From Anthoceros angustus (taxonomy: Eukaryota; Streptophyta; Anthocerotopsida; Anthocerotales; Anthocerotaceae), in NCBI GenBank assembly GCA_010909165.1, contig VJWM01000044.1:1426001-1490000 (forward strand): 64,000 nucleotides of DNA. Reading direction: 5' to 3'. Made by a program: the position numbers and the translations under genes. Positions within the stretch are counted from its first letter, which is position 1; every line of letters starts with the position of its first letter. This document shows, in pieces, positions 24,141-34,968 of this stretch. Under the pieces are notes generated by a model, which made no database searches, was not told the DNA's origin, and saw only the letters and a program-made list of their open reading frames with translations.

Positions 24141-25330
24141 TGCCCCCTCACCTCAGCCTGCCTTCGATCTTTGCTTGCTTGCACCAGCAAGCTCCCACGC
24201 GAATGCTTCTGCTGCTCTCTGGGGGACGCGATCCGCCAGGCTCTACACGATGCCAAATATGTTGCGTGCTGGATCTGGGCTGTGCGCCAGCATCACCATC
24301 ACTTCCTCCCAATGCCGTTTTCTCACCCCGTGCTATTTCTGGCAATCGCGCCCATTTCTCTTTTTTACTAACAATTTTGTTCTAGCCCCTCCCAACCCTA
24401 ATTATGAGACCTTCATCCTGCACTTTCATGGCTTTCTAGCTTGTCGAGCAGTGCAGCTGGTTCATCAGGTTTGCCACTTGAGAACCTAGGCACTAACCAG
24501 TGAGGGCGAGAGCCTCTGGCCCACTCTGGGGCAGCTTTTGCCGCACAAAGACAACTTACAAACAAGCTTGTAACACGATTTATCAATGGGATAAGAAGAA
24601 TGCGGTGAATACTCAAGCTATATACATCGCTTGTATATTAGAATAGAGTGATTATTTTTTCTCCAAATGTAGATGAGACTTTATTACCTATAAAGAATGC
24701 AATGCATAGTGAACCTCAAAACTTCGGAGAGTTTTTTTTTCTCATTTTTCTTTATTTAACAATAACTGAATGAACAAAAATTGGATGGCTCACCTCTAAA
24801 CTTGACAATATGATGCATCTAAGTACTCATGTGTCTGAACAACAATTTTGTCATCAAAAGTGCGCTTCACTATGTTCGGTAGCCCTCCCCATGAACATGA
24901 CAAGGCACACAACACTAACATCTTTGCCTGGTGTCGATGCGTCTTACCGAAGCTTTTTTAGCAAACTTGTGGGCACATAGAATAGTACACCATGTAAACA
25001 TACTTGCAAAAAACTGGATTGAAAGGAAATCTATACCATGTCCAAGGATTTTTCCAGAGGGGAAAATCTGGCCTACCAAAAAACTGAGGAGATGCATAGG
25101 TTTTTTAAAGAGTTTTTCCGGAGTAGGTTGGGAAACAAAGCTTGCTTTATTTATGTGTATTGGCGGTGTGCACGAGGGAACCTGACACAACCCGGGGGGA
25201 TTTTATTTTGTATAAAAAAATTGGTTTTTCTTTCTTAAAGTTAGTTTTTATGCCTGGTTGTGTTTGCGGCGTGTAAAAAAAGTGCAATATTATTTGGCAT
25301 TTTCTGCATCAATATCTTTAGTGATAATTG
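24141..25330. other. Promoter side of DUF1068 gene, then AT-rich DNA without recognised genes
   Basis: 24141-24620 is moderately GC rich and is presumably the DUF1068 promoter. From 24620 the sequence turns AT rich. A frame read on either strand around 24915-25190 shows no family I recognise and may be decayed transposon DNA. Confidence 0.4.
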
Positions 25331-25353
25331 TTGTAGTAGTTGTTGGGGAAGCC

Positions 25354-25575
25354 TTGTCCAAATGGCCTAGGCCAAATGGACACACATTTATAAGAACGCC
25401 GTGATTAAGCATCCTGAGCTTGGATCGGTACTTAGATGGGGTGCCTAAAGGGAATGGATGCCCTTGGTGCAAGTAGCTTAGGCAACCATGGTACAAGTTG
25501 TTAAGTACCAAGTCCCATGACGGAAATCCGTCCTTAGTGGACTTAAATAAAATTCTTCTTCTTCTTCTTGTTCTT
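25354..25575 (+). mobile_element. LINE 3' end fragment with TTC tail
   Basis: From ttgtccaaatggcctaggcc to the end this matches, in inverted orientation, 61690-61885. It ends with ccgtccttagtggacttaaa, then aataaaattc and a run of TTC. Simple TTC tails and 5' truncation are typical of target-primed non-LTR retrotransposition. The same terminal motif recurs at 55851, 62404 and 62683 in this window. Confidence 0.75.
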
Positions 25576-25589
25576 GGGATCTAAAATGC

Positions 25590-27190
25590 ATGGCATGTGA
25601 AGACGAAATGCATTTCGTCCTCGACCTCGCCTAGAAGACAATGTTGGCAGATCCTGAGTGCTCTTACCTTAGTTTTCTCTGTGTGACTACTTCTAGCTTG
25701 TGGTCCCTACACCAGAACTTAGCCATTAGTTGCTAGCGATGGGTTTGTAAATTTTGAGTCATGTAGCATTGGATTTTGCAATCACTGTGCCATCATGTGT
25801 TATCAATGTAGAAAGCTAGTCCTTCTTCAGTGGTTCGCCCCGCCATGCCTTAATGACATGTACATTTTTTATGTGTTGGTTTGTGATGAACTCTATTAAA
25901 GTTCTTTCTTGGGAGTTTGAATTTTTTGAGCCATAGAAGGGGTTGTCTGCACCAACTCTTTTTACCCTAGGTACTTGGTCTTATGTTCTTTTATGGCCAT
26001 GCTAGGTATTCTCTCATTGTCCATAGATTGCACCCTTTACACATACCTAATTTGTTTGGATAAGCTCGTGGATCTCAACTGGATACTAGTATCCCAACTT
26101 TGGCTAGTACTATCTCTCTTGGTGTGTTTCTTTCGAAGTGTAGGATTCGGCAGATAAAGTTGATTTGAAGGCCTTCTATGTTCTTCCAACTGGATTTTGG
26201 GCAAGTTGGGCCCCATATAAGATCTTGCAGTACGCACACACGAGTTGAACAGATAAAGGGCAAGAGGTCTGCTTGATAGACATCCTTCATAGAGCTGATG
26301 ATGATCGCCGGTTTCGTGATGCTGAATGTGTAAGTTGTTCAAGTTCTAGGATTGATCTTATGGGTTTGTTGGATTTGTGTGTTAGCCCCAAGTATTTGTA
26401 TTCTCTAATGGCCGTCAATCTTGGCTCCTATAAAGGTTTCCACTTGGCATTGGATGCATTGGCTCCGAAGCACATTGTCTTGGTCTTGCCCATGTTTACT
26501 GATAGGTAACAATGCCATGTATATACGGAAGAGAAGAGGGCTCAATGGGCAACCCTGTCTTACTCCGGCATTGCTTTTGAAGCGTTTGGTGCGACCTGAG
26601 TCATTCTGAATCCTCATAGCGCAATATTGATATGCAATCTAGACTGCCCCGATGAGACCATCTTTAATCCCTGTGGCCTTCATGGACTGCCATAGTTGGA
26701 AGTGTGTTATTTTATCAAAGGCTTTAGTGAGTTCGATAAAGCAACACAATAGTCTTTGTTTTTCTGCCCTGTTTTCTTGATCAGGTAATGAAATGTGATA
26801 AGGTGCTCATGTCCATTGTATCCCTCACTGAAACCTGCTGGTATGTGTTATATTGTAATAGTTCGTCTTCTCGGATCCGTAACTCACAAACTTTGCTGTG
26901 AAGTTTATGAAAAATAAAGTTTAGCAGAAAAGTTCGATAGTTATCGGTTATCATGTCATCCCCTGATTTGTAAATGGTAAATGAGATGCTCTTACCCTAG
27001 TCTGGTGACAGGTCTCCCATCATGTAGATGTATTTGAAGAGAGTTGTAATAGCAGAAGGTAGGTTGGTGTCGATGGCTGCCTTCAAGAATGTCGAGATTT
27101 ATACCAACATCCCAGTGTCGATGGCTGCCTTCAAGAATGTCGAGATTTATACCAACATCCCGGACAATCTAATCAAAATGTATGAAAATT
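25590..27190 (-). mobile_element. Degenerate LINE ORF2 fragment (reverse transcriptase and C-terminal zinc motif)
   Basis: Reading the minus strand with frame changes gives a reverse-transcriptase core: ELTKAFDKITHFQLWQ-like sequence at about 26760-26710 and GVRQGCPLSPLLF at about 26575-26535. A C-terminal cysteine-histidine motif reads ICQHCLLGEVEDEMHF, then VFTC near 25650-25600. These are the usual order in plant L1-type elements. Multiple frameshifts and stops show it is dead. The 5' part (endonuclease, ORF1) is absent. Confidence 0.75.
27067..27162. repeat. Tandem duplication, 2 x 48 bp
   Basis: The unit starting gtgtcgatggctgccttcaa occurs at 27067-27114 and again at 27115-27162 without visible differences, inside the decayed LINE. 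Confidence 0.9.
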
Positions 27191-27751
27191 TCTAAGACCT
27201 ATAGAAATAAAATTGTATATATTTTTATATAGAGAACCTGATATTAAATAAAATTAACTATGGACTTAAATATATATAATTATATTCTAGTAATATATAA
27301 GAACTTATTAAGTGGTGAATCTACTTAAATCCTGATATCACACAAAGTAATTACTATTTACAAATTACGCGACACGATTTTGGAGGGAGTGCCAACTAAG
27401 GGGCCGTCATTTTATGGGCACCAATTAGAGTGGGCCGACTGCAGGTAGCGCCTTGTTCTCGTGCACCTATCCATCACGCACATCACGCTTAGAAGAGACT
27501 GAAGTTCGAGGAAATAACCGCATGCAATTAGAGACTGTTAATGACACGGTCGAAAACAAGTTTCCATCCGGAGTGAAGCCGAAGTGCTTCTCTGTTCCAT
27601 ACGTTGCCACAGTTCAGTGGCAGGAGACTGGAAGCGTAACTGGAACTGCTGAAGTGGTGAGGAGGGCAGGACAAGGTCGAGGATTCGAGCAAGACGACCC
27701 GGTACTAAGCAGACTCTTGGGGACACTCGGCATCCACACAAGGCGAAGGGC

Positions 27752-30523
27752 ATGAAACGAGGTGCGAGCAAAAAGCGTGACAAGAAGAAACGTGGAGGCG
27801 CACTTCAAGGCTGGCTTCCTTTCAGGTGTATTGGCAAAGAGCCAGTCTGGAAATTCCGAGATGAGGACGATTACAAGCCAACACGGGCAGCAGAGAGAGA
27901 ACACATCACTGACCAAATCTGGCTTGATGAGGCTGAAGTGATTGCGGAAGCCAAAGAGTGCGAGGAGCAGCAGCAGGCACTGGAACCAGAATCGGAGCCT
28001 GCGGGATGCCAGCACTTCAACTCCATCTACTTTGATGAGGATAAAGGAGAGTTTTGCAAAACATGTTGGGTTTTGATCAGAGACATCGCTGACATCCCGC
28101 CTGAAATTGACCGGAGGCGGAGAGCGCGGTTCAAGCCGGATGAAGAGCGATGGGCTAATGGGTATCCGGATGAGGACGAGGATGAGGATGAGGATGAGGA
28201 GGAGGAGGAGGAGGTGGAGGGACAAAGCGGTGCGGTCATTGCTGTCCCGCCTGGTGGGGAATTGCAGGAGAGCGTGGACCCGGAGCGTGGGCTCTGCACA
28301 ATTCCTGAGCTAGCCGAGCACATGCATCCGCATCAGAGGAGTAGCTTCGGGTTCCTGTGGAGAAATCTGGGGGGGTGTGCTGCTTCTGCTCAGCAAGCTG
28401 GAGGATGCATTTTAGCTCACGCCCCAGGGACAGGGAAGTCCCTACTCATCATCAGCTTTCTGCAGAGTTACTTCCGAGCTAATCCAGATCACCGAGCTTT
28501 GATTGTTGCTCCCAAGAGCATGCTGAAAGTCTGGAAGCGGGAATTCGAGAAGTGGAAGTCGAGCGTGCCTGTCCTAATCCTCAACTACAACAAGACGGCT
28601 TGGAAGGAAGCGGGGGACACGGCTCCCCGGGTGCGTGGGGACAACAACATTCACAAGGACCGAAGGGGGGTGCTGGAGGCGTGGAGGAACAAGCCAGGCA
28701 CCGTGCTCACTACGAATTACCAGACGTTGCAAAGGATTGTGCATGCATATGATCCGCTGCAGCTGGCTAGCTCAGTAGCCAATTGCAACAAGGAGTGCGT
28801 GATTAACCAGACGAATGTGCTCATTCTGGATGAAGGACACTTCATCAGAAACATTACCCAATGCAGGAGCGCTGTGATGGAGATCAAAACCGAGCGGCGA
28901 GTTTTGCTGTCAGGAACCCTGTTCCAAAACAACGTTGAGGAGCTCCGGAACCTCTGCTACTTGGTCAGGCCTAACTTCCTGGACGAGGCAAGGTGTGCCA
29001 AGCAGGCTGGTGCCTTGGAGGGTGTCATCCAAATTGATTCCGATTATGACGACAAGAGGACACCTGGCTACCAGGCCTCACCTCCTCCCGCCCGGGTGCT
29101 CAGACATCGTCCGGCAGCAGATCCAGCGGTGACTGCGGTGCATCGTGAGAAGATTCTTATCCAGAAGCAAAAGAGGAAGCAAAAAAATTTTGACAACAAG
29201 TGCATGATGTTATTTCCTGCGTTGTTGAAGAAGGACAGCAAAGCTACTGAGCAACAGAGGGACGAGGAGATAAAGAAATGGCAGGAATACACCGACTGGT
29301 TTGTGGATTACTTTGATGGGAAGGGCATCCTGGAGAAGCTTCCTCCATTACAGGAGTATGTCTTGAAGGCGAACCCTACCGAGATTCAGAAGGATATGCT
29401 GGAAGACAAAAGTCTGCTGGAAGGGCGGCATGAGTTAACCATGCTGGAGGCCCATCAACAAAGCTCTCGCATATGCATGCACCCTGTACTTGAGGAGTGG
29501 AATGGTGACGTCAGCAGGGATCAAGAGTATCGTAATGCTAGGCGGGAGGAGGGAGTGAAGACACACATTGTGATGCAACTGCTGGAGTTGTGTAATCAGC
29601 AGAACGAGAAGGTGATAGTCTTCTGCATGCAGGTGGAGCCGCTAAACCTGTTAAGGAGCATGATGGAGGCCTCTTTCAAGTGGTCCCTAGGGATGGAGTT
29701 CCGAATAGTGCATGGATCAATGAACTTGGATGACCGGCTTCGAAGTATGGATGATTTCAACCAAGTTGATGGACCGGTGAAGGTGATGCTAGCTTCCACC
29801 AAGGCCTGCGGAGAGGGTGTATCTCTGGTTGGAGCATCCCGAGTTATCCACTTGGACACAGAGTGGAACCCGGCGGTGAACAGACAGGCCACATGCCGAG
29901 CTCATCGACAGGGGCAGACGAAGCCAGTATTTGCTTACCGTCTTCTTGCGTGCGATACGTGTGAAGAAGACCGTTACAACACTGCCATCTCCAAGGACAA
30001 CCTGGGGAGGAGAATTCTTGTACCTGCTGAGGAAAGGGGTTCATCAGGGAAAGGACCGCTGCAGCCGCCAGTCCCATGTGCCACCATCGACGACAGCATC
30101 CTGAAGAAGCTTATCCGGTGGGACAAGAATGAGAGCATAATGCAGATTGTCAAGCTAGGCCTACACGAGGGCGCTACTGCCTATGCAGAGGAGATTGTTT
30201 ATGCTACAGCAAAGGCCGAAACTTCTTCCCTAGAGCAGACGAAAACGCCTGCAGATGCTTCCCCAGAGCAGAGGGAAGTGCCTGCAGAAGCTTCCCCAAA
30301 GCAGATGAAAACGCCTGCAGAGCCTTCTGCAACTAAACGGAAAAGGAAGTACAAGAGAAAGAGACCTCGCAGGAAACTCGAATTATCAGACGAAGACAAG
30401 CGCCAAAAGGTCCAGCCTTTCAGAAGCTCCCGCCCTCCAAAACGAGAGATCATCGGTGTCAGCAGTGGTGAGGACGATGCCGTCCCCTCCAATTCAGACA
30501 ATGATTTATCAGATGAGTTCTGA
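27752..30523 (+). CDS. DRD1/CLSY-type SNF2 chromatin remodeler, intronless
   Basis: The 923-aa protein follows the plant DRD1/CLASSY layout. A small cysteine motif (C86, C102, C105) precedes a highly acidic run (residues 140-155). Then come MHPHQRSSFGFLWRNL, the Walker A variant HAPGTGKS (223-230), APKSMLKVW, the Walker B motif DEGH (360-363) and SGTLFQNN (387-394). The second helicase lobe has VLLSGT-to-STKACGEGVSLV motifs and the arginine-finger motif ATCRAHRQGQTK (about 711). A basic C-terminal tail has a repeated T(P/S)AxASPEQ segment (about 827-865) and nuclear-localisation-like KRKRKYKRKRPRRK. Family members act with Pol IV/Pol V in RNA-directed DNA methylation; that role is inferred. 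All core ATPase motifs look intact. The region just upstream has another frame (27453-27755) overlapping the ATG. A copy of the gene's 3' third lies at 33085-33965. Confidence 0.88.
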   Translation: MKRGASKKRDKKKRGGALQGWLPFRCIGKEPVWKFRDEDDYKPTRAAEREHITDQIWLDEAEVIAEAKECEEQQQALEPESEPAGCQHFNSIYFDEDKGEFCKTCWVLIRDIADIPPEIDRRRRARFKPDEERWANGYPDEDEDEDEDEEEEEEVEGQSGAVIAVPPGGELQESVDPERGLCTIPELAEHMHPHQRSSFGFLWRNLGGCAASAQQAGGCILAHAPGTGKSLLIISFLQSYFRANPDHRALIVAPKSMLKVWKREFEKWKSSVPVLILNYNKTAWKEAGDTAPRVRGDNNIHKDRRGVLEAWRNKPGTVLTTNYQTLQRIVHAYDPLQLASSVANCNKECVINQTNVLILDEGHFIRNITQCRSAVMEIKTERRVLLSGTLFQNNVEELRNLCYLVRPNFLDEARCAKQAGALEGVIQIDSDYDDKRTPGYQASPPPARVLRHRPAADPAVTAVHREKILIQKQKRKQKNFDNKCMMLFPALLKKDSKATEQQRDEEIKKWQEYTDWFVDYFDGKGILEKLPPLQEYVLKANPTEIQKDMLEDKSLLEGRHELTMLEAHQQSSRICMHPVLEEWNGDVSRDQEYRNARREEGVKTHIVMQLLELCNQQNEKVIVFCMQVEPLNLLRSMMEASFKWSLGMEFRIVHGSMNLDDRLRSMDDFNQVDGPVKVMLASTKACGEGVSLVGASRVIHLDTEWNPAVNRQATCRAHRQGQTKPVFAYRLLACDTCEEDRYNTAISKDNLGRRILVPAEERGSSGKGPLQPPVPCATIDDSILKKLIRWDKNESIMQIVKLGLHEGATAYAEEIVYATAKAETSSLEQTKTPADASPEQREVPAEASPKQMKTPAEPSATKRKRKYKRKRPRRKLELSDEDKRQKVQPFRSSRPPKREIIGVSSGEDDAVPSNSDNDLSDEF

Positions 30524-31139
30524 GGTGTACATGTGGAAGGCTATCGCGCAGTGAAGGGAGGATTTATGTGGTCCTCATCTCTCAGGGATGGACATACACA
30601 GTCTGGACCGAACACTGTCTTCCTCCGTTTCACAATGCTTGAACCGGTAGAAAGACGGAGCGTTGTAATCTACAAATTGTGTGGCACTAATGCACAAGAC
30701 GATGTGGACCTCATACAACGGTGAGAATACCAAGACACTGGATGGCAGGAGTTTGTCAGTCTCATTGGAGGAATGGAAACAACGAAGGTTCCTTGGTAAA
30801 GGTCCCTCAATCAGTTATGCTGCCAGCACGGGAATGTTAAACTATTTCAGCAAACTATTTCAGCCATGCATTTATATGCCATAGTAACGGCACTGATGAA
30901 ATAAGGTAAAAAGGTGAAAAGTTAGAAAAGGTAAAAAACTAAGTTAGCACTGATGAAATAAGGTAAAAAGGTGAAAAGTTAGAAAAGGTAAAAAACTAAG
31001 TTAGTAGCTGCCCTCTTAAGAAGATGCATGTTGCATGCTTCATGCAATCTCTTGTTAAAAAGGAATTGCTACAGCCACAAATGAAGAGCTGCTTAGAGAG
31101 GACTCTTAGTGATCAGTGGTCTGTAAGAATCCCTCGATT
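30524..31139. other. SNF2 gene 3' flank
   Basis: The first ~320 bp (to about 30842) are also present in the decayed copy at 33500-33965, so they were probably part of the transcript or of the duplicated unit. Beyond is AT-rich DNA with a tandem duplication. No gene seen. Confidence 0.5.
30890..31003. repeat. Tandem duplication, 2 x 57 bp
   Basis: The unit gcactgatgaaataaggtaa... spans 30890-30946 and is repeated at 30947-31003 with no visible change. It is A-rich and non-coding. Confidence 0.9.
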
Positions 31140-31565
31140 TAACAACTGTCTAGTTGAGGTCAGGCTGCGGGATATATAAGGGCTAGAGCAAGGGCTTTGA
31201 GGACCAAGTGGGACTCACTCTTTGAGAGAGCAGGCAAGTGTGCGCTGCAAGCCTTGTGTTGAGAGAGAGAGAGAGAGCTGTGGAGAGCTAGCTAGTGAGC
31301 TTGTCATGGAATCAAGGGCAGTAGCCAGTCGGGCGTAGATAGCAAGATTCCATCGTTGTATTCTTGCAATAAAGAGCAGCACCTCGAGGAGGTGGCCTGC
31401 GAGTCGTCAGTGGACGGCGGGCTACTTGGAGCCTAATGCTGTGTTGTGAAGTTGAGAGCGCTGAGAATCGTGCAAGTCTCTTGTGGAGTGAATTGACGAG
31501 GTCCTAGACCGCTGGGTAGCCAACACTTGTCGCTTCCTTACTAGCTGTGCAGTGAGGGGTGTTAC
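31140..31565 (+). mobile_element. LTR-like unit (solo LTR remnant)
   Basis: A tatataag box (31173), a purine/AG microsatellite (31261-31280) and an aataaa (31368) are followed by gagcagc, tgcgagtc and gcgggctacttggagcctaa, and the unit ends near gaggggtgttac. The same ordered modules occur at 55200-55720. Promoter-then-polyA architecture with a shared right end fits an LTR. Exact termini, target-site duplication and internal domains were not found. Confidence 0.5.
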
Positions 31566-31589
31566 TGCCATGGCTAATGAGAAACTGAC

Positions 31590-32290
31590 TACACCTGCAC
31601 GTATGATAAACACCTCATCAAACACTATACCTTGATGGTGATGCTGGCAAAGTTGTATGTACCCAATTTGTAACCGATCTTCAACGTACTTCATTTGGGC
31701 CTCCTCATTCAAGCTTACGTTCCTCCAACTGGTAGTCTGCAAAATATAATTATAGAGCTCCGGATTTTTCTCCATGATAGTCTTCCAACTCTTCTCGTTG
31801 TTTAAAAAGAGTGCAAAAACCAGCTCTGGGATTGCATGAACCTTAAACTGCAAAAATTACGACATATTAGTAATAAAATAAGTATTAAAACAATAATATA
31901 TAATTAAAATATTTAAAATTATAATTACCTGATATTTTATTCGAATTATTTCTTTTGTAAATATTTATGAAGAATACTCCATTTGTTGCTTCTCGAGCTC
32001 TATTATTTTGACCTCTGCAAGTTTCAACAACTAAACTTTTGATTGCTTCTCAACCTCCAAGAGCTACTCTTTATCATGCAAAAGGAGCTCTTTAGCTTGC
32101 TCCTTAGCTTCCATCAGCTGCTCTTTAGCTTGCTCCTTGGCTGTAAGAGCTGCTCGTTAGGTTGCTCTTTGGCCTCCATCAGCTGCTCTTTACCTTGTAA
32201 GAGCTGCTCTTTAGCTTGCTTTTTGGCCTACATCATCTGCTCTTGAGCCTCCATCAGCGTCTCTTGTAATATCATCTTCTGCTCTTGTGC
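31590..32290 (-). pseudogene. Decayed gene fragment: coiled-coil repeats plus an unknown exon
   Basis: On the minus strand, 32290-31980 encodes a repeated heptad-like KEQLMEAKEQ pattern broken by stops. Farther on, an exon-like open stretch follows a good acceptor (tttttgcag, 31852): FKVHAIPELVFALFLNNEKS, then MEKNPELYNYI and QMKYVEDRLQIG. I do not recognise the family. Related coiled-coil fragments lie at 35520-36270. The 3' side stops at the LTR-like unit. Confidence 0.4.
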
Positions 32291-32409
32291 AATTATCTTA
32301 ATGGACACTTGAATCATATCCAAAAAGCCAAGGAAATCCCTACTTTGTTCAATAAGTGTGGATCATGTGCAGAACATAGTAAATAAATAAAACATAAAAA
32401 AGGTAAGAA

Positions 32410-32935
32410 TTAGACTTGAAATCGAACCTTTGTGGAGCTCCAAATAACCCCAGTTACACTCTCCATAGTATTTTTGTATGTTGCATCTTGAGCCATTGTT
32501 TTTCCAGTGTACCTTGTGAACAAAGCTGCCACCATTCCGTGAACTGCAACCAAAAAGAACACGTGCAAGAGACACAAGTCACGATGATTTTCGTTCTGCC
32601 ACACAAGTCTAGAGAATGATTGATGAGAGGAAAAGCATATTCAAACCCAACATTCTGTCATGGCAACGTCAATACGAGGCATGTCATGGCAATGTCACGC
32701 ATAACATTCATGTCGACATCGCTTCGTTTCAACCGTTTGTCGGTGGCATCAGAGATTGGAGCACCTGTTACCATGACATTATGCTCTGTCCAGTCAAGTT
32801 TGGCTCCCATCTTCGCTAACACCTCGGCGAACTTCACATCACCTTGTAGGCACAAGAGCGACCGTGGCAAGCAACATCACGCATGGCACTCATGTTGACA
32901 TTGATTCATTTCAATCGTTTGCCATGGGCCTCAAA
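32410..32935 (-). pseudogene. EPSP synthase fragment, second copy
   Basis: The minus strand at about 32845-32690 reads LQGDVKFAEVLAKMGAKLDW, then TEHNVMVTGAPISDATDKRL and SDVDMNVMRDIAMT, matching one exon of plant 5-enolpyruvylshikimate-3-phosphate synthase. The acceptor has changed from cag to caag. A further degenerate copy of the end of that exon lies immediately upstream at about 32930-32870 (NVNMSAMRDVA). After MRDIAMT the similarity to EPSPS stops and unrelated sequence follows (ALFTRYTGKTMAQDATYKN), exactly as in the copy at 36770-38100, so the two arose by segmental duplication of an already chimeric locus. Confidence 0.85.
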
Positions 32936-33084
32936 GATGGGAGCTGTTATGCCAGCTGACACTAATCTGAGCGCTTGGGTTTAGTGTTGATTAGTATTAA
33001 TTGATCTAATTACTTATCTTTAAGTAACCAATTAGTATTAATTAAGCTAAAGTGCTAATATTAATTAAGTTTTAATTACATGTC

Positions 33085-33965
33085 AAAAAGACCGAAGACT
33101 GTCATCTTCAAAGACAACCTGGGGAGCAGAATTCTTGCACATGCTGATAAAAGGGGTCCATCAGGGAAAGGACGGCTGTAGCCGCTGGTCCCATGCGCAA
33201 CCATCGATGACAGCATCCTGAAGAAGCTTCTGCAGAGCACAGGAATACGCCTGCAGAAGCTTTTGCAGAGCAGAGGAAAACGCTTGCAGAAGCTTCCCCC
33301 AAGCAGAGGAAAAAGTCTGCACTCAAGCCACGGGCTCCTCCACCTAAACCCTAAATGGAAAAGAAGACTTCCTTTTTCACAAACGAACAAGAGAAAGAGA
33401 CCTCGCAGGAAACTCGAATTATGAGATGAAGACAAGCGCCTTAGGTCCAGCATTTCAGAGCTTCTGAAATGCTGGACCTTAGGCGCCCTTCAAAATAAGA
33501 GATCGTCAGTGTCAGCAGTTTGGTGAAGACGATGCTGTCCCCTTAAGATGATGATTTATTAGATGAGGTATGAGGTGCACAGGTGGAAGGGTATCACGCA
33601 GTAAAGGGAGGATTTATGTGATCCTCATCTCTCAGGGATGGACATAGATAGTCTGGACCAGACACTGTCTGTCTCCTTTTCACAATGCTTGAACCGGTAG
33701 AAAGATGGAGCATTGTAATCTACGTGGATTAGCAGACTGCGAGACGCAGCGGAGATCAACCTGAAGAGCACGGGTGAGACGACTTTTGGACGAATTGTGT
33801 GGCGCTGGATGCAGAAGAAGATGTGGAGCTCATACACGATGAGAATACCAGACACATGGGGCAGAAGTATGTTAGTTTCATTGGAGGAATAGAAACAACT
33901 AAGGTTCCTTGGGAAAGGTCCGTCAGTCAGTTGTGGTGCTAGCATGAGAATGTTTACCCTGTTAA
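33085..33965 (+). pseudogene. Decayed duplicate of the SNF2 gene 3' third and flank
   Basis: Sequence from gtcatcttcaaagacaacct onward follows 29976-30842 of the SNF2 gene through its C-terminal coding part (ctgaagaagctt..., aagagaaagagacctcgcag) into the 3' flank (gggatggacatagatagtct, cttgaaccggtagaaagatg). It has indels, stops and a fold-back palindrome. About 45 extra bases interrupt the flank near 33722-33790. The ATPase lobes are absent. Confidence 0.9.
33436..33486. repeat. Fold-back palindrome, 23-bp arms
   Basis: Arm gcgccttaggtccagcattt + cag (33436-33458), a 5-base spacer agctt and the reverse complement with one mismatch (33464-33486). The intact SNF2 gene has only one arm-like sequence at this place, so the second arm was made during or after duplication. 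Confidence 0.9.
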
Positions 33966-34683
33966 GATTTGGAAAAGAACCTTGGCATCCTTGAAGGAGC
34001 CACTGAAGGTCCTCTAGTAGAACCCTCAGCAACAATTTGAAGCTACAATTCGACGAAAGCGGTGAAACAGTAAAAAATAGTATTGAGCTTGTTGTTATCG
34101 TCACGGGCGATTTGAGAGGGCATTCCCTCTTCAGATGGTTAGTTCTTCCACATAACCCACAACGCACAGGTAAATTAGAGTAGTGAAACAACTGGGAGAG
34201 TTTGTGAGATGGGTTAGTTAGGTCCTGAATTTCTACACCCGCCAGGAGGTTACTGAAATCAGCAACCTTCACCCCAAACTTGGGATTGGCAGAAAAAAAG
34301 GCTGAATGAAACTTAGGGACGTGAACAACTTTACCAACAACCGACAAGATTTCTTGTACTTTTGACAATGACTGAACAAGTAGAGCAGAAAAGCGAACCC
34401 ACAAAAACTGTTGCTGGATATGTGACTGAGTAAGCGTGCACTCGGGAGTCCATGCTTCCAGAATCGCAGAGGCCGCAGTAATAAATTGGACCTCGAAATG
34501 AAGCAATCGTTGAGCGTCAGCACTACTATCACATTTGACTTGGAAAGATCCGTTAGCCTTAACAAAAGCACACCACGAAGGCCTCAACCTCTTGAACAGT
34601 GGGGGGAGAACTAGCAAAGACACGACCCACCACACATGAGGCCAACAGAGTAGCTTCTTCATTATCAAAGTACTATAGCTCAA
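33965..34683 (-). mobile_element. LINE ORF1-like gag protein with CCHC zinc knuckle
   Basis: The minus-strand open frame reads a DUF4283-like domain (SFQVKCDSSADAQRLLHFEV, then FLWVRFSALLVQSLSKVQEI and GKVVHVPKFHSAFFSANPKF). A zinc knuckle C-x2-C-x4-H-x4-C follows (CGLCGRTNHLKREC) near 34170-34125. This order is typical of nucleic-acid-binding ORF1 or gag proteins of plant retrotransposons. The open frame runs on to 33625 but there it is antisense to the SNF2 3' copy, so that tail is not original. No endonuclease or reverse transcriptase follows it. Confidence 0.7.
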
Positions 34684-34968
34684 TCATCAGAGAAGAGAAG
34701 GGCCCCAAGTGGATGGGTCCCGATACAGAATCCTTGACCTTCCTTGAACCATTGGTCTTAAGAGGAAGGAGCTGACCCGACTTGACCTTCCTTCTGAGCA
34801 AACTGGCGTCAAGGAAGCCTTTGTTTTTATGAAGCCTTTATTTTATGGGATAGAGTGATGGTAATTTGTCAGGCTCATAAGGCGAATGTGGTTCGAATTC
34901 TTTGCCAAATGTTTTAGGTAGTTGGCAAACAGCGCTATCTAGAAAACGGCCTACGTTGTACGATTAAA

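Noticed and set aside
27453-27755. Separate gene upstream of the SNF2 gene
   Set aside because: Too short, no recognised domain, overlaps the SNF2 ATG; kept only as a possible uORF or displaced exon in the findings.
33625-33960. C-terminal extension of the LINE ORF1-like frame
   Set aside because: This stretch is antisense to the copied SNF2 3' flank, so the open frame there is accidental.
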